From assembly GCA_037043235.1 (NCBI GenBank), contig JAWRVZ010000276.1, positions 183,501-247,500 of the forward strand: a DNA stretch of 64,000 nt. Reading direction: 5' to 3'. A program made the translations under genes and the position numbers. Origin of the DNA: Rhodeus uyekii (lineage: Eukaryota > Chordata > Actinopteri > Cypriniformes > Acheilognathidae). The first letter of the stretch is position 1; every line of letters starts with the position of its first letter. The notes beneath the pieces are model-generated. The model had not been told where the DNA came from and did no database searches. It saw nothing but the letters and a program-made list of their open reading frames with translations. Shown here one piece after another: positions 32,842 through 46,300 of this stretch.

Positions 32842-33560
32842 TCTGAAGGTTATGGTATGGTTAAGGTTATTGTGCTGATCCTCAGAAATGTGTTTCTCTC
32901 TCAGAACTGTGTCTTTTCAACAGTCAGTTCACAGTTATGATCTGCACACAGAATAAAATCATTTACAGCCAGCAGCACAAACTCAGACAAGCACTGTGTA
33001 AAATGAAAGTAATGGAATCAGAGATTCACATACTCTGTGTTTTTATGTCCTGATATGGTTTAAAACACTTTCAAAACTTTTGTTTACTGCTGTACTTTAA
33101 ACTAGTGTGGATTGACTTTGGCTCTCCAAAGTGTCCTGGTGCAAATAAAGGAGAGTTCTCTTGATGATTCAGCTGATTCAGTCGGGTTAAGTAATATCAT
33201 TGACAATCAGAATACATTCATTTAGATGCTTAAACAAGCATGCTTTTAGGTTTTCGTTTTTTTAGTGTATGACTGTATTGTGCCACAAATACTCGCTTTC
33301 ACTACCCTGGTTTGACAATCATTTTTGCAACAAATTTGTGTTAAACTAAACTAATCATCACATAACGTAAATATTAAATATGTTAAATAAAAAAAGAAGT
33401 GGAATCATAACATTCATTGGTTCAGTAAAGTAAAACTTGTAATACTCACTGCTCTCTCTTAATGTTTACTTGTTCATCGCAAAATGGATCCTGCTTTACT
33501 GGTTTCACTTTTGTGTGTCACCTGACAAGGAAGAGTCTAAAAGTGAAAGAAGACCATAAC
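32842..33560 (-). promoter_or_regulatory. NLR 5'UTR exons and ISRE-like upstream motifs
   Basis: The start-codon exon extends 5' to an acceptor at 32942 (TGTGTGCAG|AT). A plausible non-coding first exon ends with a good donor (GAGCA|GTGAGT) at 33450. Just upstream are AAAAGTGAAACC (minus strand, about 33501-33512) and AAAGTGAAAGAAG (plus, about 33541), both close to the GAAANNGAAA interferon response core. The transcription start is not known. Confidence 0.5.
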
Positions 33561-33763
33561 GTAGAGGAAATGTTTCTTGAATATTACATCTAATTATTTT
33601 TATTCATTTTATCAGTTGTTTATTTGAATATATAAAGACAACTCTCTGTAAGAACTTAAAGCACTGTCTGGATCTCTGTTAACTTTTTCAACACTTGCTC
33701 TCTCTACAGATTACAACAGGAATATTTTAAACTAGATAGAGGAAGTTTATTTTATAAACTTCA

Positions 33764-36700
33764 GTTGGCTTGAGAAAGCATAGCCTGAAAGTTTAAACTA
33801 GTTGTAAAAGCTTCAAGCTTGAAAAGTTTTGAGAGTTTAAACTTTAAAACATGTCGCTAACAAGATTTATTTGGAGATTACTGATGATTCAGCTGAACAG
33901 TGAGTGGTCTGAAATATCAAAGAATAATAATGAATATTAAATATAAATCTAAAATAAACAACAAATAATTAAATTATTAATTGATTACAGAAGTTTTGCT
34001 TGGTTAGTGCACAAAATGGCATCTAGGGTACACGCATGGAGTTTTTTCATCATGAGGGATCATCGGTGTTGTAACGAAATACCAAAAAATAAATAACAAT
34101 GCTTTTTGATCCCCAAAGTGTTGGAAAATTGCAATTAGTTTATAAAAATGTTTACGGTTTAATTACATCCTTGGCTTTTAACGGTCAGTTTTCACTAATG
34201 TGAATAATACTTTGTTTTATTTCTATTTTAAAGATGTAATTAAGCATTATTAATATAGTCTTACCACTTTCAAAACAGACTGCAGTTACACTGCATGTAT
34301 ATGGAGCCCTTTATAAATTTATTTACTATATAAATGTGTGTATAGATAGATAGATATGTATGTGTATATATATGTATATATGTGTGTGTGTGTGTGTGTA
34401 TAAAGCCTTTCTTCATGTGAAATAAAATAACTTAAATATTAGTATTTCTTAAATCATTCCTGCCAAGTACAATGGGGAAAGTAATGCAGTTTTTTCTAAT
34501 CTCAAGCAGTTTTCAGATTGAATCGATCTGCCTGTCAGACTTCAGTTCAACACGGCAATAATAAATAAAGGAATTAAGGCAATGTAATATTTACTCAGGC
34601 ATTAGTTATAAATAAACTTAGGCGCTATAAATAAACTTAGGCGCTTAGGCGTTCGTATAATTTGAATATTTTATTCAAGGGAATACCTTGAATAGATTTT
34701 TTACCTGGGTCAATTTTCTTTCAGGATCTGGGGTTTCAGATCTAAAAGTTTTTACTGAAATGTATATATATACTGTTATATACTGAAAATATTTTTTTCA
34801 TAATGACAGGGGTGTAATATTGTGATGTCACCACAAGATGGGGTGGACACTATCCAAAAGTGGCCAACAGCACAAATATTGACATAATTGACTATTATTG
34901 TGTCAAGACGCAAATATGTAATGTTCTCATATGAGATAAATAATACAGTTATCACAGTAATAATACATTTTTGAGAAAATGTCATATGCAGAATACACAA
35001 TTATTTATTTAATGTGATTAGTGCAAGGTGCACTACTGCTCTGTGCCACTGGGGAATACCTTGAAAGATACACACAGGAAATGTGTGTGTGTAAAGTGAC
35101 TGCACTGACTCTAATGCATTTTCTATTAGAGGTTTATTTTATTAAATGTGCAATTTGTAAAACAAAAACCTCAAAATTAAAGTTGAAATGTTATATTGTT
35201 CAAGTTCTTGACCTTGGGAAGAAGTTTGAAGTATAAACATTTTTTTTAAAGTTTATTTATTTTTTTTACATTGGTTTATATTAGTTTGATATTCACAGCT
35301 GTTTAGACCAAATGTCCACTGCAATGGACAACAAAAATTGCTATGAAGGAGTTATGATTTTTTTTTTTTTTTTACTCATTAATCCTAATTTAATGGGATA
35401 TTACATTTTTTATTTTTCAGAAACCTGGAACCTAATTCTGGTCTGAGGGAGATATATGTATATATAAAGCGTTTCTTCCTGTGAAATAAAATAACTTAAA
35501 TATTAGTATTTTTCAAATCATTCCTGCCAAGTACAATGGGGAAAGTAATGCAGTTTTTTCTAATCTCAAGCAGTTTTCAGATTGAATCGATCTGCCATGT
35601 CAGACTTCAGTTCAACACGGCAATTATAGCAGATAAAGGAATCAACGCAATGTAATATTTACTCAGGCATAAGTTATAAATAAACTTAGGCGCTTTGACG
35701 GTTACGCGCTGTGACGGCGACTGCGCGAGGACGCGCGTTTGAACTTCATTGAGAGTTGCCTTTCCCATTGTAATCTGCTCTGCGGGGAAAAAGCCTAAAA
35801 ACCTTATTTCATTTACTGTTTAAGTGTTCACAAAACATCAATCTATCAGCGAATCTGCTCAGGAAGCGCGTTTGAACTCGAGAACAGGAGTCAGACTTTA
35901 GTTAAAAGCAGATAAAATACTTAACACAATGTAACTATATACTCAAGAATTAGTTATAAATAACTTTGACTGTTAGGCGCTGCATTTGAAGAGAGTCAGC
36001 GCGCGCTGCTCAGGGAAGCCTTTTACATGTGCCTTCCCCATGCAAACACGAGCGAGAGTCAGAATTCGGCAATAAAGTACATAAATGAGCGCTATAAATA
36101 AACTTAGGCGCTTAGACGGTTATGCGTTGCCGCGAGTCCAGGAGGACGCGCGTTTAAACTTCACTTACCTTCCCTATAGTATCATAGTGCTCAACAGCGA
36201 AAAGCCGTCGCCATGTAAAGACGAATGAGAGTCAGAATTTGGCCATATAAGTACATAAATCTTCAAGCAAACACGCTGCAGCGGTTACTTGATAATCGGA
36301 AACAATTTCCGTTTGATCATAAATTCTCTCACATAAATCTATTTTAGGAGATTATGATCTCTCTCTCCAGCAGTAATGGCGGCTTTGAAAAGCTTTGAGG
36401 CTTTGAATTGCAGCGCTCTGATTCGTTCAATCTTCAGTGTTCTCACTGACAGGGGTGTAATGTTGTGATATTATGTATGTAAAATAGAGAGATTTAACTT
36501 ACTAATTAAAGTAAAAAATCGATTGTAGACCTGCAAGTTTTTTTCAGGATTTAAAAAAAAAAGAAGCATGTCCATTGGAATGGACATGTTCAGACATGCT
36601 GTATTGAAATGTATTATATATCAGGTGTAATGTTGTGATGTCACCACCAGATGGGGTGGACGCTCTATCTAAAATTCAGTTTTCACTTCATTAGTGAAAG

Positions 36701-36924
36701 TCTATGGAGATTTTATGATTTTAATCTTCAGTTTTATCAAAAATCATAAGTCTGATCAGTCTGAAATGATATAGCAACTCAAGTCAGAACAGGTCTGAAG
36801 TCTGAGCAGAGTTTAGTGGTTGTAGCTTTAAAGCTCGGAGGAGATTCTTTGAGAATTTTAGGTAAGAAGAAAAATAATAATAAGTTTAGATACAATATCA
36901 CTAAGTTGGCTTTCTCAAGCCAAC
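33764..36924. mobile_element. inverted-repeat element of about 3.2 kb with internal duplications
   Basis: The left end GTTGGCTTGAGAAAGC recurs inverted at the right end, where it forms a near-perfect palindrome (AGTTGGCTTTCTCAAGCCAACT, 36904-36925). TTCA on the left and TTAA on the right may be a degenerate 4-bp target. Inside are two direct copies of about 230 bp (about 34418-34640 and 35478-35700), several GGCGCT-TTGACGGTTACGCGCT type blocks, and repeats of TCACCACNAGATGGGGTGG. No transposase was recognised. Confidence 0.5.
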
Positions 36925-37212
36925 TTAAGTACTGTATTTCCATTTGTAGCGCTGCCACATGTGGTGTAGTGTTACATACATTTGTGGTAATTACATGTGG
37001 TCGCCACTAGAGGGCCACCGGGGGTTTTGACAGCGGGAGTTGCGGTGCGTGAGTTGTTATTATTCACGAGTAAGTTGCTGAGTGAACAGTCGGAGTTCTA
37101 TGTGTTTGACAATACATAGTTCCCGTATGACGTCAGCACATACGTCACTGTATGGTGATCGCCCATGCTGTGGGGCATTGCGTGTGGCTTGAGTACAATT
37201 TGCAGTCACACA

Positions 37213-37290
37213 ATGGTTAATACATGCTCGGTTAAATATTGTACAAACCCTGCAGACGATTCCGTGAAACGTAGTTCTTTATCAGAATGA
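37213..37290 (+). pseudogene. possible THAP-type zinc-finger start, fragment
   Basis: The short frame begins MVNTCSVKYCTNPAD and stops after 25 codons. The MxxxCxxxxC opening is like the N-terminus of THAP fingers, which occur in P-like transposases and host proteins. The remaining ligands are absent, and a real exon boundary cannot be shown. Confidence 0.25.
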
Positions 37291-37299
37291 TCGTAAATA

Positions 37300-38409
37300 T
37301 ACGTTTCCTAATTAAACATTGAAACTTGAATGTCATACACTTTAAACTCATTTGTTGCTGTGACAATCACCGGGAGCCGTTAGCATGGTGAAACTGGTAA
37401 GTCCAAGAATCTTTTATCATCTTTGTCTGTAATGTGCTGATAAAGAGTATAAGTATTTAAATCAGTCAGAATTGAACATAAAGCTGATATTTGACCGATT
37501 ATTCGAATAATTAATAAAAAATGAATAATAAACTGATATAAATGCCTGTATGTATGACATTGTTGACATTGATGCGGTAGTCACTCAGTTCTAACTCTTG
37601 TCAGAGTTATTTTACTACATTGTTTCAGTGAAAATATTAGTTGGCTATTTCATTCAGGCAACTCTTGCTGAGCTAGAAGTGTCTCTGTACGGGTAAAGAC
37701 GAGAACGCTTAAAGAAAATGTATGACAAACAATGATGTCAATGTAAAAGCAAGTACACTGAAGTTCACTTATCTCGACTCACGGTTAACTCGCCAATACT
37801 ATTATGTCGAAGTTTTTGAAGTGGAACCGCCAAACTCCCTGTTTGTCTAAGCATTTTCTCATCGGTTACATCGATTCTTTAATGTCACCAAATCCTAGTA
37901 TCTCGAGCACAAATTAGGGACATTTTCGCCACTTCATATGGTTAACTCGTTACTAAGACCGTACCTAGTTCACTGCACATGCGCTGAGTTTGTGTTGCAC
38001 GTGAATCTCCAGTGGGGCTGCGCAGCCGCAGAAGAACCCGCGGACAGTTTTGCCAACTTAGTGCCTTTGTCGCTATATTTAACGAGTATTCAGACCACAT
38101 TTTCAAAAAAGCGACTAGCGACAAATTTAACGACTTTATCTGGAGTTATTGGAGACTTTTGGAGACTCTCTGAAGTGAAAGCACGTATCGTTTTTACTCT
38201 TCTCAAGGAGCAGCGAGTGTTGCCGCATCACCATCCCAAAGTACTCACAGGCGGCCCGGTCCTGCGCAGCAGCCGCTCCCAGATGCAGGGAAAGCAGGAG
38301 ATCTTCACTTCTCCACATGCAAATGAGTCATGTGCGGGAAGCCGCCGCTGGCTGATCACACACACCCTGCTTATGTTCTAATGGCATCTACGCTGATATT
38401 GGTCTCTGT
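37300..38409. other. repeat-rich intergenic DNA
   Basis: TTATCTCGACTCACGGTTAACT at about 37769 and GGTTATCTCGCTAAACGGTT at about 39306 could be opposite ends of a pogo-like repeat that has taken in other repeats. 38050-38250 has a CGCTATATTTAACGAG-type dispersed repeat. The 147-codon frame at 37938-38381 has no recognisable domain. Confidence 0.3.
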
Positions 38410-38940
38410 TTATTCCGAGGTTATCGTGGTCAGCTGGATCCGGGCCATATCCAGATCAGATGAAGGACCTGGACACGAGCACAGCACTGCCCTGAAGTGT
38501 CTGCGGAGATCGTGACTCTACTAGACCCTCCCCTGTGACGATCATGAACCCATCTCTAACCGGACCAAATTGGACTTCATATTGGACTTGAATTGTTGTA
38601 TAATAATCATGCACTGTTTGGCTGTTGGCCAGAGGAGAACTGGTCCCCCGACTGAGCCTGGTTTCTCCCAAGGTTTTTTCTCCATTCTATTCTTCATTCG
38701 TTACGTCACCTGCCGGAGTTTTGGTTCCTTGCCGCTGTCGCCTATGGCTTGCTCAGTTGGGGAAACTTAACACTTAAAATTCATCAATTGTATTGATTCA
38801 GCTGCTCTTTTGGGGCTTCTGTTCAGCCAAACAAACTTTGTTTATATTGTTTTTCCTGTAAAGCTGCTTTGAAACAATCTACATTGTAAAAAGCGCTATA
38901 TAAATAAAGGTGACTTGACTTGACTTGACTAATGTGAGCT
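38410..38940 (+). mobile_element. fish retroposon-like repeat with (TGACT)n tail
   Basis: It contains CCCCGACTGAGCCTGG, TTTCTCCCAAGG, GGTTCCTTGCCGCTGTCGCC and AGCGCTATATAAATAAAGGT, followed by TGACT repeats at 38920-38940. This is a very frequent teleost repeat whose microsatellite tail suggests retroposition. A short copy of its end lies inverted at 46799-46875. Confidence 0.6.
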
Positions 38941-39599
38941 CTGCTCAGCGCCGCTGCGGATTGAAGAACTGATTGAAGGTTGTTAAAAGATGGGACGAAG
39001 CCGAATTTTTTGACAAAAGCACATTAGACGGGCAGAACGCAAGAAAGTATGCAATCTAGTACAGCGTGATGACCTCACAAATATGTTATGACTGTTTACG
39101 CTGTGAGCGAAATTGTTTTTGCAATGTTGGAGAATATAATTAAAGGTTTGTATCGAGAATCAAAGGTGTTTTTTATTGTATTCTGGTAAATCTCTGCTGT
39201 TAGTTGGCGCACATATGCCTTTTGTTGTTAGCAAACATATACAGTGTTTGTACATTTTTATAGCATGCCGATCGCTTCATCAAATAAATCGCCATATTGG
39301 CTGCGGGTTATCTCGCTAAACGGTTATCTCAACGCTGTTTTTGCAACCCCCGAGGCCGTCAACATAACCAAACTCCACTGTATGTGTGTCAGAGCACTGG
39401 CTTCCAGGACTCTAATTTTGTCTTTTTCCTGTCACATTGCTTTGCTCTAGATCCTTCTGTCACTTATCTGTTTCCATGGACACTAATCTTTTCAGCTGTT
39501 TGTCATTTGTTCATTACGACACATGTATTTAGTTCTCCTTGTTCACTCCTTAGTTCATCCTTGCCTCGTGTGACAGAACGACTGACCAAGGTATAGTCG

Positions 39600-40819
39600 C
39601 CTTTAAGGATGTTAGCAGAACTCGAAAAGCAGAACTCCAATTACTGGCACTCCGGCAAAATGGTCGACGCCTGGAGATCTACATGGAAGAATTCATCGAG
39701 CTTTCCCAGCGGGTGAGTTGGGACGATGTATTCTTAAACATGCTCTTCGAGGTGGGGCTTGATGCAGAGGTCATTCGGACCCTTGGGAGACAGGAGGTTT
39801 TGTTGATGGAGAACATCAACTTTATCCTTTGGCTCAATGAATCTGACTTTAAAGTCGAGGAAGCCACCGATACGCCTAATCCTCAACCAGTTCACTCACA
39901 AGAACCCCAGCTCGCTCCAAAATCCATCCACACCAGTCAGCGCCTGAGCCCGCTCCTTTCTGTCTGCGAAATTAGAGACGGAAGAGGAAGAGGAGGATTT
40001 CCTGCCTGCTCCTCTAGAGCTCCACAAGGAGGTACATTCACTACGTCTCAGTGCCACTCACCCTCCAGATCGGAAGCCTCCATCCGGAACATCTTCCCTT
40101 GCTGGTGCTAGAGGGACCCACTGCCGACCTCGTCCTGTGACGCCTGTGGCTATCAATACACTCTATCAACTGGAAAACTGGCGAGGTGTTGCAGTGGAGT
40201 CTTTACTGCAAGCAGAACTGCCTTTTGTCTATAACTAAAACAAGTGAGAAAGATTTACCGACACTGAAAACTAACCGAGTTGCTGTAGCTTCAACTTCCA
40301 TCGAGAGCCCATTTACCGCTTCCCAGCAGTAAATTCCCTCAGTTTGTCGGGCGTTCCAGGATGTTTTCAGCAGGCAACTAGCCCCTCATTGACCATGGGA
40401 CTGTGCCATTGACCTGCTGCCTGGGCCATCGTTTCCTCGTAGACGGATCTACCTCTTGTCCATCCCAGAGCAATAGGCCAACATGCCATAGAGGAGTACA
40501 TCCGGGAGGCGCTAGATCAAGGATACATTCAGCCATCCACTTCCCCTGCCGTTTCAAGCTTGTTCTGTATGGGCAAGATTCTTCTTAAAGTCCTGTATTG
40601 ACTACCGACATCTGAACTCCCATACCATCAAGATCTGAAATCCTCTTCCCCTGGTTCCTGCCGCTCTGGAACCGTGGTGGGGAGCTTACATCTTCACGAA
40701 GTTGGACCTGCGCAGCGAGTATAATCTCATCTGTATCAGAAAAGTAGACAAGTGGAAGACGGCATTCGTTACTCCATCAGGTCATTACGAATACCCTTCG
40801 GTTTATCTAATGCTCCAGC

Positions 40820-40863
<44 letters not shown>

Positions 40864-42480
40864 TTTTTGACCACCACCAGGTCTTTCTATGACTCCAAGA
40901 ACACCATCTCTTCCTAAAGTTGGAGAAGTGCGAGTTCCACCACAACCAAACTCACTTTCTTGGTTACATCATCGACCAGAGTGGCGTCAAGATGGACCAG
41001 GCAAAGGTGAGAGCAGTGCAGAGCTGGCCACAGCCCACCACAGCTAAGAAGATGCAACGTTTCTTTTGATTTGCTAACTTCTACAGAAGATTCATATACG
41101 GATTCAGTTTCATCACCGCACCCCTCTCTGCACTGCTCAAAAAAGGGGCCCAAGTCTCTGTCCTGGTCACTGGAAGCCACAAAGGCCTTTCAACAACTCA
41201 AGTCAGCCTTCTGTACGGCTCTTACCCTACCTCATCCAGACCCAGATCTTCCTTTCGTGGTAGAAGTGCCCCTCCTGTGTCGGGGTAGGAGCTGTACTGT
41301 CCCAGTGGCAGGGTAAGTCTCTGCGACTCCAGACTCATGTGCCTACTACTCCAAGCTGACCCCGCTGAAGCGTAACTGCGACATCAGTAATTGTGAGTTG
41401 CTAGCCATCAAGTTGGCATTAGAAGAGTGGAGACATTGGCTGGAGGGAACCCATCCTCCCTCCGGCCATCATTGGGAGTCCTATACAGTCGTCCCCAAAT
41501 CAACTCATTGCCGACGCAACTCACGAGGAACTTGCTCTGCTGGGGGGTCCTGAGGGACGGATCTATGTCCCATCCAGTCTCCGCCTGTTCCTCATGGACC
41601 AAGCACACACACGTGTCCGAGCTCTGGACACCCAGGCAGCCAGCGAACCCTCTCGCTAATCCAGTGCTTCTCAATTATTTTCTGTCGCGCCCCCCCTAGG
41701 AAGAAGTAAACATTTCGCGCGCCCCCCCCTCCCCCTATTTTGGAACTTTCGCTTTATTGTTTCCATGGCAACGCGTCATGCTTGTCACGTGATAGACCGC
41801 AGTCACAAAAAGCGCTGTTTGATAGATGTTTCACATTTATTTAGTTTTTTCTTTTTTATTCAAAATAGTCACCAACTTGTTGGCTCTCTCATCAACTACC
41901 TGGTAATCAGATTCTCAGATATGTGGAAGTGAATGTTTGTCGCTTAAAAACCTTTATAATGATCAAGTTCTCTGAGCACGTCTTTTTTGGATCAGTGCCA
42001 GATTTAGTGATTTTAGCGAATTTAGCGATTTAGCAGAATTTAGCGATTTTAGCAGAATTTAACGATTGATCACGTGACACATGAACACCGGTGTGATCGT
42101 ACACATCAACGGGTGAAGGGTTTGTTATCTGAACTTCATATCTGCTGCTCTTGTTCAGTGCAAGAAAACCTACTCCCTGACAAAAAAAGCATGTTCCCCA
42201 GGGTCATGCGCGCCCCCCACTATTTGAGAACCACTGCGCTAATCCAAGGACTGTATTGGTGGCCCAGTATGGCTCTGGATCTCTCCCGGTATGTCAAAGG
42301 ATGCTCAGTCTGTGCCACAACCAAGACACCACGCCACCTGCCTGAAGGTTAATTTCTTCCCCTACCGGTTCCCCATCGCCCCTGGTCTCACATTGGAGTG
42401 GACTTCATGACCGATCAGAAGGACACGTGCATCTTGGTGATGGTAGATCAGTTTTCCAAAGGCTGTAAGCTCATTATCAC
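39600..42480 (+). pseudogene. broken Gypsy-type retrotransposon (gag to integrase), interrupted by hAT
   Basis: Frames in order give a gag piece (39683-39880), reverse transcriptase pieces (40403-40815, with TKLDLRSEYNLI), an RT/RNase H connection (40920-41250, with FLGYIIDQSGVKMDQ and RRFIYGF), the integrase zinc finger (42240-42350, with YVKGCSVCATTKTPRHLP) and the start of the integrase core (42370-42470, with SHIGVDFMTD). Stops, frameshifts, an (AT)n run at 40822-40855 and the hAT insert at 41662-42236 disable it. It stops abruptly at a TG-rich stretch. Only part of a 5' LTR is suspected at 39380-39590, and no 3' LTR was found. Confidence 0.85.
41662..42236. mobile_element. hAT-type element of 575 bp inserted in the Gypsy pseudogene
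   Basis: The ends are CAGTGCTTCTCAATTATTTT and, inverted, CAGTGGTTCTCAAATAGTGG. The 8-bp duplication CGCTAATC is perfect at 41654-41661 and 42237-42244. Both ends carry GCGCGCCCCCC-type blocks. No transposase is present. The insertion postdates the Gypsy copy. Confidence 0.92.
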
Positions 42481-43362
42481 TACTCATAATGTGTGTGTGT
42501 GTGTGTCACTACTCCTAATGTGTGTGCACTAACCTGGATGACTTATATACAGAGGACAATTTTCAAGTGTGAGTTACGATACTTGGCCTTCACATGTCAC
42601 TTAAACTTATGTAGTCCAGCCTTGCATTAATTTTGTTATAGATACGTAAGATAAAAAAGATGCGTCTCTTAGTCTTCCTCCTCAGCAAAATTCAATTCAC
42701 ACTTTTGTGTGGAAAACAATGCATCAACGCTGTAAACTAAAGATTTTTTTGTGCACTTCAGTAAGAATGATGTATTTTTTGCTGAAATATGAGCCAATAA
42801 TTGCCCTTCTACTGCATCAAATGTTGGATATGTTTTCCATATGTGTAAAATGTTTTCCTACATCTTCATCAAATGGAGGACAATCTCAAAATGATGAATA
42901 AAGAATGGTTTGGGAAGTGTTAGAAGTGCATTGTTTCTTATTCCAACATTCCCATTAGCTTCAATTCTTTATTGCAATCAATACAACTGCTTTATTGACA
43001 AATTAGGTAAATGTTATAACTGCATTAAAATATGAATACAACATTTAAAGATCAACCATTGATGGTTTTGTGTCAATCTACAGCGAGTACAGAATGACAG
43101 AACAGTTAATCAGAAATGCCCAAGATGGAAATACCAAAACCAGGAAGTTTTAGCAATTCACATATAAAATAACATTCATTAAAGGCATGACATACGTAAT
43201 AATAAATCACAAAATAATTCAAGAAAACACTGATTTAGTTTGTCTGTCTGTTAAAAACATCATATCTTTAAATATGAGGTTTGTGATTATTACAGTACAT
43301 TTGTCTGTCTGAAATGTCTTAAGAAGGGTTTTCTTTCTCAGCATCCTCCAGTATTGTGTTGC
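42481..43362 (-). other. ggh: ggh 3' region
   Basis: AATAAA on the minus strand at 42968-42973, about 390 bp past the ggh stop, is the likely polyadenylation signal. Further left is AT-rich intergenic DNA with a short TG run at 42490-42510. Confidence 0.5.
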
Positions 43363-46300
43363 TCAGAAGAAATAAGACTGTTCATATGCAGAGATGTTTG
43401 CCACGTAAACAGGATTGTAGTTGTATATCAGCGCGCGGCTCTCTTCTGCTGCTTTACTGAAGTGATGGGTGCTTCTCCTTCCTGAAAACAGACACGTGCA
43501 TTTGTTCATTTAGCACTGCATTTGTTCATCAAACGAGGAACATCGCAACAAACTGAGATTCTGTAATTACCCTCATTTACAAAGAACTCAGCCAGCAGGG
43601 ATGAGATGCGCACGGCATTGCTGGAATGAGGGAAGTTGTACTGAGGCTTCCACTGAAAGCGGTTCACCTCTGGGTGCCACTGGACCCCATAGAAAGGGTA
43701 TTTCCTGCCTGAGGATCACACGTTTCATTCACTCGGTGCATGGCTGCTTGTATATGGAGATTGGTAAAAAATGTTTTGTTTTTACCTTCCATGGTGGAGA
43801 CAAACTCAAGGCCGTTTTGCGCTACGTTTGTGGACAGCACTGAAAAAAAGTCTTTCAGTTTCTCATTACCCATGAACGCCTGAGAAAGAGGAAGAGCGCA
43901 TTACTCGCTGTTTGTTATTCTGATCAGAATGATTTTCATGAACATATAAAGTGTGTTTATGAAAGACGCACCTCTTTAGTCACGCCGTAGTGGTGGAAGT
44001 TTGCAGTGAGCGGCTCCTGAGACAACGCTTTACGGAGGTCAGGAGGAACGGCAGCAAACATCCGGCTGGATGAAGCTTCTGTTAGTGGATACAGTAACCA
44101 TTACATTTATATATTCATATATTCTAGTGCTCAATTAATCACATACAAAATCAAAGTCTGTAAATAAATACATCAAAACCAACTGTGGGTATAAAACTAA
44201 AGGTCCGTTCACACCAAAAACAATGAATATAACGATAATTATTTGATTTGTTTATTCTAAGCGTGTGTTGCAGGTTTGTCGTCTGCCACTGCGAATGTTT
44301 GAGTTCTCGTAAACTGAATGCATTCTGATTGGCTGTCAATGTTTTAATCGTTCATCAGCTGGATAAAATCGTTCTGAAACTGGCCAATGATTTCATTCCT
44401 CTGTGCTGTTATCATTACAGTTCTGGTGTGAACTCTGCTGTTCTTTTATATTTACTGCACAGATCCTCTGTGTGAACGGGCCTCATGACTGTAGTGTGTG
44501 TGAGCACCTGAGCTGAAGTTCAGTGGATAAGCGACATTCTCGGCTGTAGTCTCACTCAGCAGGTTTTCTCCGGCCACCAGAACAGTGAGCAGCTGAAATC
44601 CCAGGCATGTTCCCCAGATGGGAAAGTACTCGCCCTCATCGTGTGCCTGAGAACAGCACAAAAACACATCAGTAGCAGCTCATTTCCTTCATTTTAGTTC
44701 GTAAGATGATGCTAAGGAATCAGGAACACTATTGAAATAAAGACAGTAATAACTAATTATTCAAGAGACATGAAGAGCATCTCACATTGACTTACAGACA
44801 CGACATACACAGTACTTCGCTGACCTTAAGGGCAAGTCTGAAGTAAATCCCAGCTGTGTGGGCAAAGTCAGACGTCTGCAGGTTCACAGAGCCGCCAATG
44901 AGGACAAGACTGATTGACAGAAGGAAAAGTTACGCTTTTGTTCATTCATGCATTTATCAGACACTTTTATCATTGCATTCAAGAAACACATTGACATTCT
45001 AATCAGTTCTTGCTTTCCCTGGGAATAAAACCCATGACCTTGATGTTGCAAGTGCCACGCTCTACTGTTTAAAACACAAGAAAGCCCTATTTTTTCTTTT
45101 ATTTACTTCCTGTACGCTTCGTTCAGACGTGGCGAATAAAATTAGATCTGCACAGATACACATTCAGAACCAATTATAAACTGTTAGATTGAATTAAATC
45201 TGGGTTACTGCAATGAATCATCTATTCAGTGCTATAATACATGCTTTTCTAAATGTATCTAACGGCCTAAATCTTGAGAACATAACGATCATGAAACGCC
45301 ATCATAGCGATGAGGAACTCTGGATGCGACAGCCTTTTTCTGAGTTTAGTTTGAGAACACCGTGAGAAAGATGAGAACATACCCATTTATTGACTTGAAG
45401 ATTTTTTCATGTTCTGCAAAACTCTGGTTTAGCCTGTAACAGAAAATGTTTATTAGTACGATTGTTTAAATAAGACACTTTGGACACTGATTTGCTGATT
45501 TCATTTCATTAAGTTCGATAATGTGGGATTCTGTTTTAATATACAGTTTTCGTTATTGATTTATGGCTGAATTGTTTAATAAATCAGTCACACTCTTCTG
45601 TATATTCATATTTGGTATATTATTTCCTGACTAAATAATGAACATACAGTGATACCTCGGTTTACGAGCGACTTGGTATACGAGCAAATCGGTGTACGAG
45701 CATTGTATCGGTGTACGAGAAAAAAATTCTTTCACCCATGCGCAGTTTTGTGTGGAAAAAGTCCTAACGCTCTGCATCCTTGTACGCATTTTTACATGAA
45801 ATATCCTAATGACAGCCTCTCATAACACAGTCAGGAGGTTCCAACCCCTTTATAACCCCTTAACTCCTTCATTGGCTGCATCATTCACCACAGTGATACT
45901 TTTATAAGTGATTTACAGAAGTTTTTTCCTCATATTCTAAACATTAATTAATTGTGATCGCTATTGTTCACGTAGTGAAATATACACGTACAGTACCTCT
46001 AAGCAGTAACTGTCACGGTTCATGAATTCATTGTCTCCTAGTTCTGCCTGAGTGTGTATGTGTGTGCTCACTGAACACCTGATTCTCACATCAACTGCCT
46101 ATCTCACGGCTCCCGCAAATTCGTTCGTTCGCGGCTCCTGCGGGTTAATTCGATCGCGGCTCCCGCGGGTTCGTTCGCGGCTCCCATGTTCCACGACTTT
46201 AACTCTGGATTATCACTTTGCTTGTTTTCTGCACTATTATAATAAATTCACTCATTTGCTTTCATCCTTGCTTTCCCCGCTCCCCCCTCCTCTCTCCTCT

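Noticed and set aside
37938..38381. 147-codon plus frame
   Set aside because: Lies in dispersed-repeat sequence, with no family recognised and no splice context.
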